Source of the DNA: Pseudothauera rhizosphaerae
GTDB taxonomy: Bacteria; Pseudomonadota; Gammaproteobacteria; Burkholderiales; Rhodocyclaceae
Assembly (NCBI RefSeq): GCF_004801305.1
Contig: NZ_SSOD01000005.1
Location: 1-64,000 of the forward strand
Reading direction: 5' to 3'
DNA length: 64,000 nt
Shown: positions 1 through 10,442 of the stretch, in pieces
Position numbering within the stretch: the stretch's first letter is position 1
Layout: each line of letters opens with the position of its first letter
Made by a program: the position numbers and the translations under genes
Notes under the pieces: generated by a model
What the model saw: the letters and a program-made list of their open reading frames with translations, nothing else
What the model was told of the DNA's origin: nothing
Database searches by the model: none

Positions 1-177
1 GTCCTTCATCAGGGTCCGCAGCCACTGAAGCGCTGCAAGAGTGACCGTTTGTAGTCTGGCCAGTCCGCACCTTGTTGTTCTCGCCTTGTTTGCAGATCAC
101 TCGGAAGGTATTTGTTTGGCAAGAAAACACTGCCCGCTCCGCCGGCCACGGGACGCTATTGCTTGACAGATAGGGAA
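1..177 (-). other. Left-edge non-annotated stretch, possibly part of a further cassette
   Basis: No complete gene is visible. On the minus strand a frame is open from about position 96 to the window edge, with an ATG at 9 and a hydrophobic stretch before it. This could be the start of the next cassette gene, but there is no convincing start or ribosome binding site. Confidence 0.2.
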
Positions 178-257
178 GCCCTTGTAGTGAAGCTAACCGG
201 GGCTTGGAATGCCGCGAGGCGGCATTCCAAGCGTCCGCGTTGAGCGCAAGGTTAGAA
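178..257 (-). other. attC site 1 (degenerate R'' end)
   Basis: The inner part, GAAGCTAACCGG followed by a long inverted repeat around GGAATGCCGC/GCGGCATTCC, matches the attC at 1428-1514. The right core is GTTAGAA (251-257). The outer left core, expected near 178-186, no longer matches RYYYAAC, so this site may be damaged. Confidence 0.6.
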
Positions 258-713
258 GCGTTCGCCGACACTTTGGTGCTCCTTCGTTGGGTTATGTGGT
301 CCGCAGTAGCTGAATCCGCAAGCGATATGCTCCTTGTTTTTGTCATCTTTTATTGCCACGGTCAGCTTGAACAAACTGCCCCACGACACAATTGGGATGT
401 GCTTCTTCGGGCGATCCTCTGGCCTGAAGTTGAGTTCAATGTTTGCTGAAACTACCCAGGTGAGAGGGATGCGCCGTGCAGACAGATGCCTTTTCAAGAA
501 TGAGTGGTAACCCCTCAGCAGTCTTGCAAACTGCGTTGTCTCGGGAGCAATGGTCTCGGTAAGCAAGTTGAGTTCAACAATGCCCGTTTCGCGTTCTTGC
601 GCAAGCAAGCAAAGCTTTCCAATCCCCCAATAGCCCGCAACGTCGTTATTGCGACTGATGAAGGAGCCGTACAAACCGGATACTACGTTGCTGAGTTCTT
701 TCCGACGGTCCAT
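252..713 (-). CDS. Integron cassette protein of unknown function (153 aa)
   Basis: I do not recognise this protein. It is about 153 residues, soluble-looking, with no signal peptide or membrane segment. It carries a mixed helical N-terminal half and a beta-rich C-terminal half that contains scattered Cys and His residues. The stop codon is formed inside the GTTAGAA core of attC site 1, and the start lies 8 bases from the next attC core at 721. It therefore fills the whole cassette and has almost no leader. Transcription would come from a cassette promoter to the right or from read-through of neighbouring cassettes. It is typical of the many orphan cassette genes without known relatives. Confidence 0.65.
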   Translation of the reverse strand: MDRRKELSNVVSGLYGSFISRNNDVAGYWGIGKLCLLAQERETGIVELNLLTETIAPETTQFARLLRGYHSFLKRHLSARRIPLTWVVSANIELNFRPEDRPKKHIPIVSWGSLFKLTVAIKDDKNKEHIACGFSYCGPHNPTKEHQSVGERF

Positions 714-720
714 GGTCAGC

Positions 721-816
721 GTCTAACGCCAAAAATCACCGGCAGCAGAAAGCAGAGCGCAGAGCGCAGAGCGCAGCGGTGCTTTTTGCTGTCCGAGTGA
801 ATTTTAATTGTTAGGC
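721..816 (-). other. attC site 2
   Basis: Perfect outer cores GTCTAAC (721-727) and GTTAGGC (810-816) enclose 82 bases that include a short tandem run of CAGAGCG units (about 753-775). At 96 bp it is the longest attC here. Confidence 0.75.
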
Positions 817-818
817 AT

Positions 819-1406
819 TTAGTTCAATCTCTGCCCTGGGGAGTCAATGCTCACTTTATTATGAAGCAACTCCGCTTGAGCTATTTTCTTTTCCGACTCT
901 TCTTTAGTTAATACGCCTTGCTCAACCAACCACTTAAATTTAGTAATTTCGTTTTCTAGCTCATTTTCAGGATTCACGTCTCCATGCCATTTTAATAGTT
1001 GTGCTTTTCTTCTATTATTTAGTTCTTTAACAATTTCGTCATGATTTTTGTCTTGTATAACGAATATATTCCCACACCCCACCCTAAATACAGAGTATTT
1101 TACTTTCGAGAAATGCGCCCAAATAACACAGGCGACTCCCATTAAGATCCAAAACCCTTTGCCGGAAAGTGTGGCGCCAGTGAAAACAGCGTGACCGAGA
1201 ATAAATGTGCCTAGCGCCATCCACAAAAAACCAACATTTCTGAGCCATTGATTTTGTTCTATTTGAACGGATGATTTTTGAGGAAAATCTGCGTAGCTCA
1301 TATCAGTATCTCCTGATCCAGATTTATCTTCATAGGCGAAGTTAAAATAATCGTCATAAAATGAAAAAGTGTGTTTATTTGACCTTTTCTTTTGTACGAT
1401 TTTCAT
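819..1406 (-). CDS. AT-rich cassette membrane protein with SHOCT-like C-terminus (195 aa)
   Basis: The first 55 residues are polar. Two adjacent hydrophobic segments follow (roughly residues 60-75 and 80-97), then a polar domain that ends in a short helical motif of the form KFKWLVEQGVLTKEESEKK. That motif resembles the SHOCT or 'short C-terminal' oligomerisation module seen in many bacterial membrane proteins. The gene is markedly richer in A and T than its neighbours, which points to a foreign origin. It starts with ATG 22 bases from the attC core at 1428 and stops 2 bases before attC site 2. The SHOCT assignment is by eye, and the function is unknown. Confidence 0.65.
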   Translation of the reverse strand: MKIVQKKRSNKHTFSFYDDYFNFAYEDKSGSGDTDMSYADFPQKSSVQIEQNQWLRNVGFLWMALGTFILGHAVFTGATLSGKGFWILMGVACVIWAHFSKVKYSVFRVGCGNIFVIQDKNHDEIVKELNNRRKAQLLKWHGDVNPENELENEITKFKWLVEQGVLTKEESEKKIAQAELLHNKVSIDSPGQRLN

Positions 1407-1427
1407 TTAGTACCTCATTTTGATTTT

Positions 1428-1514
1428 GCCTAACGTGAAGCTAACCGGCGCTGCGCGGGTTTATCGCGCAGCGCCCAGTGAGCGAAGCGAACGGGGTTGA
1501 GCGTAGAGTTGGGC
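1428..1514 (-). other. attC site 3
   Basis: Perfect outer cores GCCTAAC (1428-1434) and GTTGGGC (1508-1514). The centre holds an inverted repeat GGCGCTGCGCG / CGCGCAGCGCC. The inner GAAGCTAACCGG block is shared with attC sites 1 and 4 (site 4 with one change), so these three belong to one attC family. Confidence 0.85.
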
Positions 1515-1569
1515 ATCGTTTCATGGAAGTGAGGCGGTATATGGATTTGAAGGAGACGGTCACCAGTGT

Positions 1570-1872
1570 TCATTTTGCGCGGGCATTCCCGAACAGGCCA
1601 CCAATCAACGCGCCGTTCAAGGAGACGCAGGCCACGAAACCTAGCAGGATGACCGGCAACGGAATACTGTTCTCGCCAAGAGCCGACTGTAGAACTGCCA
1701 GCGCACCGAGCCACAACAATCCCCAAGGAAAACCAAGAATGCAGCCGGGCAAGACAACGCCAAAACTGACCATTGACCCACAGGTGCTACACAATCCAGC
1801 GTAGAGGTATAGCGCCCAGAGTCCGAACGATGCGCCCGCAACAAGAGCACCAACTCGTTGTTCTTTATCCAT
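1570..1872 (-). CDS. Small hydrophobic cassette protein (100 aa)
   Basis: A very hydrophobic 100-residue protein with three probable membrane segments (about residues 8-26, 34-60 and 72-92) and very few charges outside the two ends. A CSTC motif lies in the first external loop. No family is recognised. It has an ATG start, and about 55 bases of non-coding sequence separate its stop from attC site 3, which is longer than in neighbouring cassettes. Small multi-pass membrane proteins are common cassette cargo. It could be an exporter subunit of the small-transporter type or an immunity protein, but nothing in the sequence decides this. Confidence 0.6.
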   Translation of the reverse strand: MDKEQRVGALVAGASFGLWALYLYAGLCSTCGSMVSFGVVLPGCILGFPWGLLWLGALAVLQSALGENSIPLPVILLGFVACVSLNGALIGGLFGNARAK

Positions 1873-1914
1873 CAGTAACCCATCTCAAAGTGTGTAGCGC
1901 GCTTCACTGATGAT

Positions 1915-1980
1915 GCCCAACGTAGAAGTAACCGGCCTGCGCGGCTTTTCGCGCAGGTCCGGTTGACTGCCGGGTTGGGC
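1915..1980 (-). other. attC site 4
   Basis: Perfect outer cores GCCCAAC (1915-1921) and GTTGGGC (1974-1980), 66 bp, with an inner GAAGTAACCGG and a CTGCGCG/CGCGCAG hairpin. The gene at 1981 stops immediately beside it. Confidence 0.85.
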
Positions 1981-2247
1981 CTATTCACGGGCAGGAGGAC
2001 ATACGACACGAACAGGAAGGCCATCCTTGAAGCTGAAATACTCTTGGCACTCCAGCCCATCTTTCCTTATTGAACGACGACCGATATCAATCGCGCGTAG
2101 CATTTCGCTAACGGTTGTTTCCCCGTCCGAGTTCCAATCCATTTCCTGAATTGAGTAGCCGGTTCGCAAGACCAGGATACCTGCTCCAGCACCGAGCATT
2201 ACCAGCACTAAGCCAACGACAATAAGAAATCGTCCTATCTTGCCCAT
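1981..2247 (-). CDS. Single-pass membrane protein with one EF-hand loop (88 aa)
   Basis: The N-terminus holds one membrane segment (residues about 7-27). It is followed by a canonical 12-residue calcium-binding EF-hand loop at residues 37-48 with the pattern D-x-N-x-D-G-x-x-x-x-x-E. A conserved-looking tail contains [12 protein letters not shown]. The layout resembles a family of small proteobacterial EF-hand proteins that I know only as uncharacterised. It is the third and last gene of a three-gene cassette. Its start overlaps the end of the upstream gene by 13 bases, suggesting translational coupling, and its stop abuts attC site 4. Calcium binding is likely from the loop. The biological role, and whether it protects against the upstream product, are guesses. 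Confidence 0.7.
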   Translation of the reverse strand: MGKIGRFLIVVGLVLVMLGAGAGILVLRTGYSIQEMDWNSDGETTVSEMLRAIDIGRRSIRKDGLECQEYFSFKDGLPVRVVCPPARE

Positions 2248-2837
2248 GGTGCGCTGCTTCCATTAGCGGGGGAGCTGGCAGGATAGAAGTTGAAACCCTG
2301 AGCTGAACCGCCGTTCATCAGGTTGTTTCCGAAATTGACCGGCAGTGGCGTATATCCTCCAAGATTAACCCCGAGATTTTGTAAGCAGTATTGAGGCGGT
2401 GCGCCACAATTATTTGCCACGGCACCGTAGCTGCCTTGGGGCTTCTTCAAGCAAGCCTCAAACTGTTGCTCCTGTTGTGGATTCAGATTAATCACTGTGC
2501 CCACGCCGCTACGGAAATTATTCATGCCCATGTATTGGCCCGTCGGACCTACCCACATTCCACCGGGGCCAAAACTGTAGGTTGTTCCGTTGACGTTGGT
2601 CGAAACGTGGCCGAAAGAAGATGACCCCCATCCGACTGGCTGCCAAACGACGATTTCAGAATAGAGCCCGAGGGGATCGACGTATAGCAAAGGATTGCCA
2701 CCGACATAGGTGTAGGGATTCATCCCACCCGCAAGTCCGATAGGGTCTGGCTGAATGAAGCGCGCCGAGGCATTCCCGGCGTAGACGGCGAATGCCCCTA
2801 CGACTACCGCGACAGCTCTGACCTTGCGCATTGACAT
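2235..2837 (-). CDS. Secreted protein with RHS-core tip and papain-like C-terminal domain (200 aa)
   Basis: A signal peptide (residues 1-25, cleavage after NASA) leads directly into the end of an RHS repeat-associated core: [13 protein letters not shown]-x-YVGGNPL and YVDPLGL (residues 27-58). In polymorphic toxins this hallmark sits just before the variable toxin tip. The remaining 140 residues contain GHVS (His77), YSFGPGG and a later NNCG (Cys144). The order His then Cys fits a circularly permuted papain or NlpC/P60-like hydrolase, though this is inference. A full-length RHS protein has over 1000 residues, so this is a stand-alone tip. The ATG at 2837 has GGGAAG upstream. It lies 11 bases after the transglutaminase-like gene and overlaps the EF-hand gene. 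Confidence 0.75.
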   Translation of the reverse strand: MSMRKVRAVAVVVGAFAVYAGNASARFIQPDPIGLAGGMNPYTYVGGNPLLYVDPLGLYSEIVVWQPVGWGSSSFGHVSTNVNGTTYSFGPGGMWVGPTGQYMGMNNFRSGVGTVINLNPQQEQQFEACLKKPQGSYGAVANNCGAPPQYCLQNLGVNLGGYTPLPVNFGNNLMNGGSAQGFNFYPASSPANGSSAPWAR

Positions 2838-2848
2838 GATGACTTCCC

Positions 2849-3871
2849 TTATTGAGCAGCCTTGGCACGGCTGACAGATTGAACGTAGTTGGCTTCCTGG
2901 TCTTGGGTCGGTTCGCGCCACCCAAGGGCTTCGGCCTGCTCGAACCACAGGCGGTTCTGATCTCCAAGGTATTTGAAGTACCCGTATTCCTCCGGCGGTA
3001 TCAATTTCGGCATCCGATACTTCTGCATGAAGTCCCTATTGGCTAGGCGGCCGTAGGCGCTGCCTTTCCTGAGCATGGAGCCAATGTCCTTCGGATAATG
3101 GGCAAGCACCACATCCGAAAGCGCGATGACCTTCTCATGCTCCTGCTTCGGAGCAAGATACTCGGCAAGTACCGTCGCAATGGCCGCCGCCGTCTCCCGT
3201 TTCGACAGCTTCCGCATATAGAGCCCGTTGACGATGGATTGGTCGGTCATCGGGTTCTGTTGCCGAATCCAAACATCCCGCGCCGGCTTGGCGCTACTTG
3301 TGGCCTCAAGGTTATAGGTGATTCCGGTTTCGGGATCGGTGTATTTCACGAAGAAGTGAAGGGGCGCTGTGGAAATGGTTACATCAAGGCCAAGGCGCTG
3401 ACCAAGGATGACGAACAACAAGGGCATCGTGACGCAATTGCCCTTCTTCGACGCGATGTAGTTCAGCAGGAGTTTGTTTCGGATGTTCTTCCCAAGAGGA
3501 TCGTCCAGGTCATAGCTGAAGGACCGATAGCCGTTCCACGGCCCTTTCTCATAGAGGTAGGCGCGGAGGGCCTGGAGTCTGTCATTGCTTGAAGGAAAGC
3601 CGGGCTGCATGGCACGCACCTGTGCGGTCATAGCGTCGATTTGCTTTAGCCCGGCATCGACATCGACGGTCGGATTAATCATCTTGTCGATGGTGAGCTT
3701 GATTCTGCCGAGGTCCATCTTGCTTTCGGGTTGCCGCAAGATGGCGTCAACGCGCTTTGCCTCCGGGACGGACTTGATGTCTGCGCCGGGTACCATCTCG
3801 GCGCGGACGACTGGGAGGCCCAGGGTGACCAGCACAAGGTAGAACGTAAGGAACCGGCTCAGTACGCGCAT
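2849..3871 (-). CDS. Secreted transglutaminase-like protein with helical C-terminal domain (340 aa)
   Basis: A signal peptide (residues 1-24) is followed by a helical region and then a transglutaminase-like core resembling the SirB1/Transglut_core2 type. It shows GNC at residue 146, PLHFF with His172, and YNLE with Glu188, in the Cys-His-acid order of that superfamily. The C-terminal part is helical and may contain TPR-like repeats. It probably acts in the periplasm, as a protease, amidase or inactive binding protein. It is the first gene of a three-gene cassette and lies just before the RHS-tip gene. The ATG at 3871 is preferred over an upstream TTG because it starts the signal peptide. The ribosome binding site is weak, and attC site 5 begins only 6 bases upstream. 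Confidence 0.8.
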   Translation of the reverse strand: MRVLSRFLTFYLVLVTLGLPVVRAEMVPGADIKSVPEAKRVDAILRQPESKMDLGRIKLTIDKMINPTVDVDAGLKQIDAMTAQVRAMQPGFPSSNDRLQALRAYLYEKGPWNGYRSFSYDLDDPLGKNIRNKLLLNYIASKKGNCVTMPLLFVILGQRLGLDVTISTAPLHFFVKYTDPETGITYNLEATSSAKPARDVWIRQQNPMTDQSIVNGLYMRKLSKRETAAAIATVLAEYLAPKQEHEKVIALSDVVLAHYPKDIGSMLRKGSAYGRLANRDFMQKYRMPKLIPPEEYGYFKYLGDQNRLWFEQAEALGWREPTQDQEANYVQSVSRAKAAQ

Positions 3872-3877
3872 GGAAAG

Positions 3878-3947
3878 GCCCAACGTCAAAGTTCAGGGGC
3901 GATGCGCGGCTTTATCGCGCAGCGTCCCCTGGAACGAAATGTTAGCC
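3878..3947 (-). other. attC site 5
   Basis: Outer cores GCCCAAC (3878-3884) and GTTAGCC (3941-3947, one mismatch to GTTRRRY), 70 bp. The inner arms are CAGGGGC...GTCCCCTG with a GCGCGG/TCGCGC hairpin. It shares the CAGGGG/CCCCTG family features with site 6. The reading frame of the 223-residue gene runs through it. Confidence 0.8.
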
Positions 3948-4557
3948 CTCGTAGGTGGCTAGACGGAATGTTTCTACGAGCGATGAAGTTAACAACGAAT
4001 GTCGCAAGCTCCTCGGCGTGATGAGTAACAAACTCATCGAGTTTGTCGGCCCGGCGCTCCGGTGATTCAAGTAACGATGCAAGAAATGCCCAGTCTTGGT
4101 TTCCTTCGCCGTGAACCAGTCGGCGCGACAATCCATGTTGAATGGGATTGCGAAACGCATTGTAGAAGGCGAGCAGTTGGTCTTTATCGGCCTCGCTAAC
4201 CACACTGGCACTGACAAGGCGAGTGAGCATTTCGGAGAACATGAGGCCCCGCTTCTTCACGCCTTCGACTTCCTTTTCCGCTTTATGAAGTGCCTCCCTC
4301 CATTGGGCTAGGTCTCCCGATGACTGCTGAGGCGCAAGGAAGAAGACAAGAAGATCTCGGACATGCATTTCCACCAACGATACGGCCAGATGAACTGACG
4401 CCAAGAAGAGACCGGAATCAAGACAGTCTGCGAGTTCCCGCAGGTAGTAATTTGAAGCTCGGCCACTCACCCGGAGCGCGCGAGCGGCTTCCGCAAGAAG
4501 ATGAATGCGCAAGGCGTCGTCGTCGCCGATTTGCTCATTAAGAGGCCGCATGACCAT
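3886..4557 (-). CDS. HEPN-like cassette protein with attC-encoded C-terminus (223 aa)
   Basis: A mostly helical protein without signal or membrane segments. Residues 136-141 read RNPIQH, matching the R-N-x3-H form of the Rx4-6H motif that marks catalytic HEPN ribonucleases and related defence or toxin proteins. The surrounding helices are compatible with that fold, but the assignment rests on this motif. The frame passes through the whole of attC site 5, so about the last 20 residues (basic, SRGR...) are encoded by the recombination site. ATG codons at 4557 and 4551 are both possible starts. The gene fills its cassette between attC sites 5 and 6. No partner nucleotidyltransferase gene lies beside it. 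Confidence 0.65.
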   Translation of the reverse strand: MVMRPLNEQIGDDDALRIHLLAEAARALRVSGRASNYYLRELADCLDSGLFLASVHLAVSLVEMHVRDLLVFFLAPQQSSGDLAQWREALHKAEKEVEGVKKRGLMFSEMLTRLVSASVVSEADKDQLLAFYNAFRNPIQHGLSRRLVHGEGNQDWAFLASLLESPERRADKLDEFVTHHAEELATFVVNFIARRNIPSSHLRGLTFRSRGRCAIKPRIAPEL

Positions 4558-4563
4558 GACGAG

Positions 4564-4630
4564 GGCTAACGTTTGAGTTCAGGGGCGCGCCGCCGATAGG
4601 CGGAGCGTCCCCTGCAGCGAAAGGTTAGGC
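4564..4630 (-). other. attC site 6
   Basis: Outer cores GGCTAAC (4564-4570, one mismatch) and GTTAGGC (4624-4630), 67 bp. A strong internal palindrome, CAGGGGCG...CGTCCCCTG, surrounds a CGCCGATAGGCG loop. The next gene's TAA lies inside the right core. Confidence 0.8.
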
Positions 4631-5146
4631 AGCGTTTTTGAGCGTGAGCACAAGTTCTTTAAGAGCACCACTTTCTCCAAGGCAGGTACTTCCACAAATA
4701 GTTGTGGCATAGGCATGAGTTACAGATGGAAGATGGTCGCTATCAATGAGGGACGTAAGATCAAATGATGCGGTCACACTCTCACGCGGTTCTAGCTTTC
4801 TTGGCCAAGGCCCTCTGTCAGCGAGCACCGGATTGACGAGAACAAGCCTTGTCTTCCGCCAGCGCGAGCGAAGGCCGATTTCATCAACCGTGACAGGAAA
4901 CTTACTGAGATTCACAACTTCTACGGACAGCGTATCGGGAGGGTACGTAGGGTGGTGTATGTCGAAGCGATCTTTGTTATGCAGGTAGAACTCGCGGCCG
5001 GTGAAGTCTTTGCCCTGATATGAGGATGACTTGGGAACCACCCGTAACCGCACTCGGTCGGCTGCTCTAGCGTGGAGATAGTTATATATACCAAGGACCA
5101 TCCCAACGAGGGCGGCGATGGCTGTGATGATGTCCTTAAGTTCCAT
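4625..5146 (-). CDS. Membrane-anchored cassette protein with beta-rich domain (173 aa)
   Basis: A short N-terminal membrane anchor (residues 6-24) is followed by a basic stretch and a domain of alternating beta-strand-like segments. Motifs such as VEVVNLSKFPVTVDEIGL recall the immunoglobulin-like fold of small membrane-anchored sensor or scaffold proteins. No known family is recognised with certainty. The stop codon is formed in the GTTAGGC core of attC site 6. The start is only 15 bases from the attC core at 5161, and no Shine-Dalgarno sequence is visible, so expression may be leaderless or coupled. Similar anchor-plus-beta-domain proteins are frequent integron cassette products of unknown role. 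Confidence 0.65.
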   Translation of the reverse strand: MELKDIITAIAALVGMVLGIYNYLHARAADRVRLRVVPKSSSYQGKDFTGREFYLHNKDRFDIHHPTYPPDTLSVEVVNLSKFPVTVDEIGLRSRWRKTRLVLVNPVLADRGPWPRKLEPRESVTASFDLTSLIDSDHLPSVTHAYATTICGSTCLGESGALKELVLTLKNAA

Positions 5147-5160
5147 GGGCGGGCAACGCT

Positions 5161-5203
5161 GCCTAACGTTTGAGCTCAGGTCCGGTGGATTGAAAGGTTA
5201 GAA
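5161..5203 (-). other. attC site 7, shortened (43 bp)
   Basis: Left core GCCTAAC (5161-5167) and right core GTTAGAA (5197-5203). The flanking GTTTGAG and GAAAGGTTAG match attC site 6, but the central hairpin is almost absent, leaving only about 43 bp. This is below the usual 57-141 bp range and looks like an internal deletion. Confidence 0.6.
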
Positions 5204-5989
5204 TGCGGTTTGAATAGCACCTATGGCTCCTTCGCCGTACATGACCATACCAGTATTTTCAGGAGCCTCCGGCCAGCGTTGCGGAGGGAGGTTGGCGAAA
5301 TTGATGTCTATCATTGCCTCATCGTCAATTGACGTGGTTAGTACTGAGTCTAGGCGGCCAAAGGGAATTCTCCACTCGGCTGGTTCGTCCAGAACGATGA
5401 AGAAACTCAACGGGAAAAACTTCAAAAGCATGAAAACAGCAAATGAGTTCCAGTAATGAACAGACAGAGCAGCGCCCTTAACGATAACTTGATCGTTGTA
5501 CGGGTACACCCAATAATACAGCTTGAGGTTTGCGGGAAACGGAGCACTTTCGTCAAGAAAGTAGTCCGTGAGATTTTCAATCATGGAACCGTTTCGATGT
5601 TCGTCGACGCCGTGCGCCAGCAAGTGCCCGACCACGCTACGAACAAGCCGATTTTGTTTGACGGTCAAATGCATCGCAGAGGGTAGATGCAGTGCTGATT
5701 CAAGATAGGCACGGACGTCTTTTGCGAGAGCGATAAGCACAGGATCGTAACGAAGCCCAAGGCGCTCGTTATTGCACTTACCGCAGAGAGTTCGGTACTT
5801 GACGCCGTTTTGCGAGATACGGCCCGACTTTTTTGGCCTTTGAACAGAAAGAAGATCGACGATATTTAACATCAACACCTGACTCACCCGAGCCACACCT
5901 TTCGGCGGAATGTGATCTTCTGTGAGCACGCCTACAGTTCCGCAGATATTGCACGGGCCGACCTTGGCTCCCCTCGTGATGATCCGCAT
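5198..5989 (-). CDS. HNH-like zinc-site cassette protein (263 aa)
   Basis: The N-terminal third carries the pattern of a zinc-bound HNH nuclease: CNIC (Cys13, Cys16), EDHIPP (His26) and LCGKCNN (Cys69, Cys72, Asn73-74). Two CxxC pairs would bind a structural zinc, with the DH and NN residues forming the beta-beta-alpha metal site. The remaining 190 residues are a mixed domain of unknown fold. It is the first cassette next to attI, the position with the best access to a cassette promoter. Its start at 5989 is about 13 bases from the insertion point. It could be a DNase used in defence, a homing-type nuclease or a diverged regulator. DNA cleavage is predicted, not shown. Confidence 0.7.
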   Translation of the reverse strand: MRIITRGAKVGPCNICGTVGVLTEDHIPPKGVARVSQVLMLNIVDLLSVQRPKKSGRISQNGVKYRTLCGKCNNERLGLRYDPVLIALAKDVRAYLESALHLPSAMHLTVKQNRLVRSVVGHLLAHGVDEHRNGSMIENLTDYFLDESAPFPANLKLYYWVYPYNDQVIVKGAALSVHYWNSFAVFMLLKFFPLSFFIVLDEPAEWRIPFGRLDSVLTTSIDDEAMIDINFANLPPQRWPEAPENTGMVMYGEGAIGAIQTAF

Positions 5990-6000
5990 GCTCCAAGCAT

Positions 6001-6147
6001 CCTAACTTTATTGTAGACGGCGCGCTGCCGTATACGCAGACGCCTGACGCATAAGAAATTCCAGCGATCATACATCAAGCCGCTTGTCATCTTGCACTCG
6101 GGCATCTACTGTACATATTTTCATCAATCTTGCTGGAGAAACCCTGC
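6001..6147 (-). other. attI region, cassette insertion point and possible cassette promoter
   Basis: Between the first cassette and intI lies about 150 bp of non-coding DNA. The core CCTAAC (6001-6006), read as GTTAGG on the minus strand, marks the crossover point with the first cassette. On the minus strand a TACAAT hexamer (6015-6010) could be the -10 of a cassette promoter, but its -35 is poor. An alternative TTGATG lies further up. Confidence 0.5.
6084..6126 (+). promoter_or_regulatory. Probable intI promoter overlapped by a degenerate LexA-like box
   Basis: TTGTCA (6084-6089), a 17-base spacer and TACTGT (6107-6112) form a reasonable sigma-70 promoter 36 bases before the intI start. The -10 overlaps taCTGTacatatttTCATca (6107-6126), which matches the left half of the LexA operator but not its right half. 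SOS control of intI is known in other integrons. Here it is only suggested. Confidence 0.4.
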
Positions 6148-6693
6148 ATGAACGTGGAGAGCGTACAGTCCGCACCCGCCCCGCGCTTGCTGGATCAGGT
6201 CCGTAATCGCATCCGCTACAAGCACTACAGCTACCGGACCGAACAGGCCTATGTGTACTGGGTGCGCTTCTTCGTGAAGTGGCATCGCCTCCGCAATCCA
6301 CGCGACATGGGCGCTGCCGAGGTCGAGGCATTTCCGGCTTACCTGGCGAACGAACGCAAGGTGGCGGCCTCTACCCACACGCAGGCGCTGTCGGCCCTGC
6401 TCTTCCTGTACCGCGAAGTGCTGGGCGTCGATCTGCCATGGCTCAAGGAAATCGGCCGCCCCAAGCCCAGACAGCGGGTTCCGGTGGTGTTGTCGCGTGG
6501 TGAGGTCAAGGTCCGGCTCGGGCGCATGAACGGAGTGGAGCGCAGCCTTGCTCAGTTGCTTTACGGCACCGGCATGCGTCTGATGGAAGCCTTGCGCCTG
6601 CGCATCAAGGACGTGGATTTCGAACTGAACGAAATCGCCGAGCGCGATGGCGAGGGCGGCCGTGGCGTGGTGTCGCCGATCGACCGCCTTTGA
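6148..6693 (+). pseudogene. intI: Integron integrase, truncated after the first catalytic arginine
   Basis: The product resembles IntI-type tyrosine recombinases from the N-terminal SAM-like DNA-binding domain (KHYSYRTEQAYVYWVRFFV at residues 25-43) into the catalytic domain. GTGMRLMEALRLR holds catalytic Arg144. Homology fades after KDVDFE, and the frame stops at residue 181, whereas IntI proteins have about 320-340 residues. The beta-strand Lys region is altered. The IntI-specific insertion, the HxxR box and the catalytic Tyr are absent, so it cannot recombine. The ATG at 6148 is preceded by GGAGA; a TTG at 6130 is in frame. The stop lies only 6 bases from the metH stop, which suggests a deletion that joined the two convergent genes. 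Confidence 0.85.
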
Positions 6694-6699
6694 ACCCGC

Positions 6700-10389
<3,690 letters not shown>

Positions 10390-10442
10390 GGTGCGGAATG
10401 CCTTGTCTGACCGGGCGGCCGGCACAAAAGCGAACGGCGCGG

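Larger units (their letters stand above)
1..6693. mobile_element. Chromosomal integron remnant: truncated intI, attI region and at least seven gene cassettes
   Basis: A plus-strand integrase fragment sits divergently beside a run of minus-strand cassettes. The cassette genes are separated by short sites bounded by RYYYAAC and GTTRRRY cores. Several genes stop inside or directly at such a site, as is usual for integron cassettes. The integrase has lost its C-terminal half, so integration and excision cannot be catalysed from this locus. The left end of the array lies outside the window. Cassette base composition varies, with 819-1406 clearly AT-rich, unlike the uniformly GC-rich core that begins at metH. 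The integron call follows from the layout. Whether cassettes are still mobilised by another integrase cannot be seen. Confidence 0.85.

Noticed and set aside
2235-2948. Start of the RHS-tip gene at 2948
   Set aside because: The extension overlaps the upstream transglutaminase-like gene and destroys the signal peptide; ATG at 2837 has a ribosome binding site.
5198-5989. Group II intron or IS-encoded HNH protein
   Set aside because: No reverse transcriptase, intron boundaries or terminal inverted repeats; the gene is bounded by attI and attC features.
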